A stretch of 64,000 bases of DNA, taken from assembly GCA_012845835.1 (NCBI GenBank), contig JABAKD010000022.1, positions 11,116,718-11,180,717 of the forward strand, written 5' to 3'. A program made the position numbers and the translations under genes. Origin of the DNA: Undaria pinnatifida (lineage: Eukaryota > Sar > Phaeophyceae > Laminariales > Alariaceae). Positions 1 to 64,000 of this stretch are shown here, in pieces. Positions within the stretch are counted from its first letter, which is position 1. Each line of letters begins with the position of its first letter. A model generated the notes under the pieces. It saw nothing but the letters and a program-made list of their open reading frames with translations. It did no database searches and had not been told where the DNA came from.

Positions 1-470
1 TTCCGACCTCAGCAGCTAAGGGTCTCTCGCGCGATTTTCTGCCTTGTTCATTCGAAAGTCGTGGGCTTTAACGCGTCTGAGTTTCACGTTGCGCACTGCG
101 ATACGGTTGTAAGGTTCCGCTCGCGTTTTTAAGTGGTGTACAGAGCCATTTTGCGCGTTAGGTCCGAACCCAGTGACGAAAAAAATGTGATCACCCCTCC
201 AACCGAAGCACGTGTCTCGTCTGGACCTGTACTCTCCGGGGGGGGGGGGGATTGTACAGTCATCTGATCCACGGGAAGTTTAAGAAATGACAAGTGCTAT
301 CTTGATCGGTGATTGTATGCATAGCCAATGTTACGCACGGAAAAATCACGGAATGAGAAAAAAATGCTGTCTTCCATTCCAACATGCTTAGTAACGTCTA
401 AACCAAAACATTAATTGTTTCCTTCGAAGACAAACGTGCAGCGTGGGAAGCACAGAGAAGGACGGCGCTA
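1..470. other. Intron after exon 36, left part
   Basis: No exon, gene or repeat family recognised; contains a G run at about 239-250 and A-rich stretches. The next dynein exon (VT...W..ED then GL.LEGA) was looked for on the minus strand and not found. Confidence 0.5.
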
Positions 471-682
471 TCCTGCCTGCCATACCCTACCCTGAACTTC
501 TATACCCTACCGCACCCTACTCTACCTCACTCTACCCTGCCCTACCATACCCTAGCCTGGCCTAAAGTACTCTAACCTACCGTACTTTACTCTACCTCAC
601 CCTACGCTATCCTACCGCACCCTACCCTACCCTACCTTACCCTACCCTACCCTACCCTACCCTGCCCTACCCTACCCTACCC
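471..682. repeat. Degenerate CCTAC pentamer array
   Basis: About 210 bp of CCTAC/CCTAA-like units, most regular at 620-682. It begins 163 bp downstream of the exon 36 donor. The five-base period excludes a normal six- or seven-base telomere repeat. Confidence 0.85.
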
Positions 683-844
683 CCTTGGTATTTTCGAGGG
701 TATTCTCGAAGTTTCTCCCTACGCCCGTCTATGAGCGCAGTATAACACGCAAATGTACATTGTTGTTACCATCTCGGTGTGATGTAAGACTTCATTGAAT
801 ATCTGCTGGACAACATAAACAACAACAACAATATCACCGATCAC

Positions 845-63346
<62,502 letters not shown>

Positions 63347-63529
63347 CTGCAGGGAAGGCGTGTGATGTGATGTGATGTGTTGTGTGACTTCAGGCCCAGA
63401 GGTTCAACCAATGACCAGCCGCGTGCAGGTGGCGCATGCTTACACCGCAGGAGGAGTGCACGTAGTTTTTTTTTTAAGTTTTTTTCTTGTTTTTTTTTTT
63501 TTTTTTTTTTTTTCACACACTTCTACTCT

Positions 63530-63810
63530 GCACCTTCTGGACAAGCCGTGGTCACAAGTGTCGTTCCTTCTTCCCCCCGGTTCTTACCTTCAATTTTTAT
63601 ATCGCGCATAGGGTTCATCGATCCCTCTGCTCGTCAATTTTTCATCGAGTGTTGCTAACCCACGCTCTCGCGCTTTCCGCAAGTCAATTTTTGCGCAAGA
63701 AAAAGTCCACACGAATTTATACGAGCATGCATTCGGCGGAACTCGAACTCACGAAACTGACCTATACCAGGCTCGAGGATAACCTGATGCGCCACCGGGG
63801 CGACCGGGTA
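63530..63810 (-). mobile_element. tRNA-derived SINE, full-length-like copy
   Basis: Minus-strand reading: CCCCGGTGGCGCATCAGGTT, GTGAGTTCGAGTTCC (one base from the B box), AAATTGACTTGCGGAAAGCG and the tail GACACTTGTGACCACGGCTT. Same strand as the gene; the T-run at 63,490-63,515 lies beyond the tail and would be an A-run 3' end in the SINE sense, as expected for retroposition. Confidence 0.82.
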
Positions 63811-64000
63811 TTAAACTCGCTTGAGAAGCGTTACATGCCATCAAAAGCAATAAACCAGAGTTCGAGAAAGAAAAGAACGGGGCGCCTCGGCGAAAAGCTC
63901 CCATGGCCTAGGCATCTAACAAAAAATACAGCAAAAAAAAATACTTCGCAGTGAAGTCCCTCCAACGATATGGGTGGTTCCTCAGGTAAATAGCCCTCTC
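63811..64000 (+). mobile_element. M1 fragment at the right edge
   Basis: AAAGCTCCCATGGCCTAGGC at 63,894 and CCAACGATATGGGTGGTTCC at 63,962 fit M1 order; continues beyond the window. Confidence 0.5.

Noticed and set aside
471-682. Telomere-like CCCTA repeats
   Set aside because: Five-base period and strong degeneracy; an internal array, not TTAGGG or TTTAGGG.

Overview
This window is one eukaryotic gene. Thirty-six exons on the minus strand, from 63,346 down to 845, join without a stop or a phase error into 1,727 codons of an axonemal dynein heavy chain. The gene is open at both ends: the N-terminal half lies beyond base 64,000 and the last part of the C-terminal domain lies beyond base 1. 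The reading runs in family order: end of AAA3, AAA4 with its P-loop, stalk coiled coil 1, microtubule-binding domain, coiled coil 2, AAA5, AAA6 and most of the C-terminal domain. The C-terminal wording (GFFNPQGF, then QEVTRAHK and VVLHTE) is that of the outer-arm gamma class (DNAH5/DNAH8, Chlamydomonas ODA2).

The host therefore builds motile flagella with outer dynein arms. Exons average 144 bp and introns about 1.6 kb (181 bp to 5.5 kb), with almost uniform AG|GT junctions. Long repeat-filled introns of this kind would suit a brown alga or a related stramenopile, but nothing here proves the lineage.

Layout in transcript order (right to left): 63.3-57.9 kb, AAA3 end and AAA4; 56.0-52.5 kb, stalk coiled coil 1; 50.9-49.8 kb, microtubule-binding domain; 46.9-43.3 kb, coiled coil 2; 40.8-25.6 kb, AAA5 and the start of AAA6; 21.9-11.5 kb, rest of AAA6 and the link to the C-terminal domain; 10.0-0.8 kb, C-terminal domain. 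No second gene, rRNA or intact tRNA was found. All other long open frames are simple repeats or chance frames inside introns.

The introns hold at least three families of short inverted-repeat elements (called M1, M2 and M3 here) with related ends, an 88-bp mini-element (m4), a tRNA-derived SINE, a possible LTR, several unnamed dispersed repeats (R4, R5, R6, R9, R10) and large simple-sequence arrays. The most unusual feature is that at least eleven exons have one or more decayed copies of their own splice-site edge lying in the neighbouring intron, often as tandem units of about 100-250 bp. Many arrays also sit just downstream of 5' splice sites, and two GC-rich pentamer arrays of opposite orientation flank exons 31-32.
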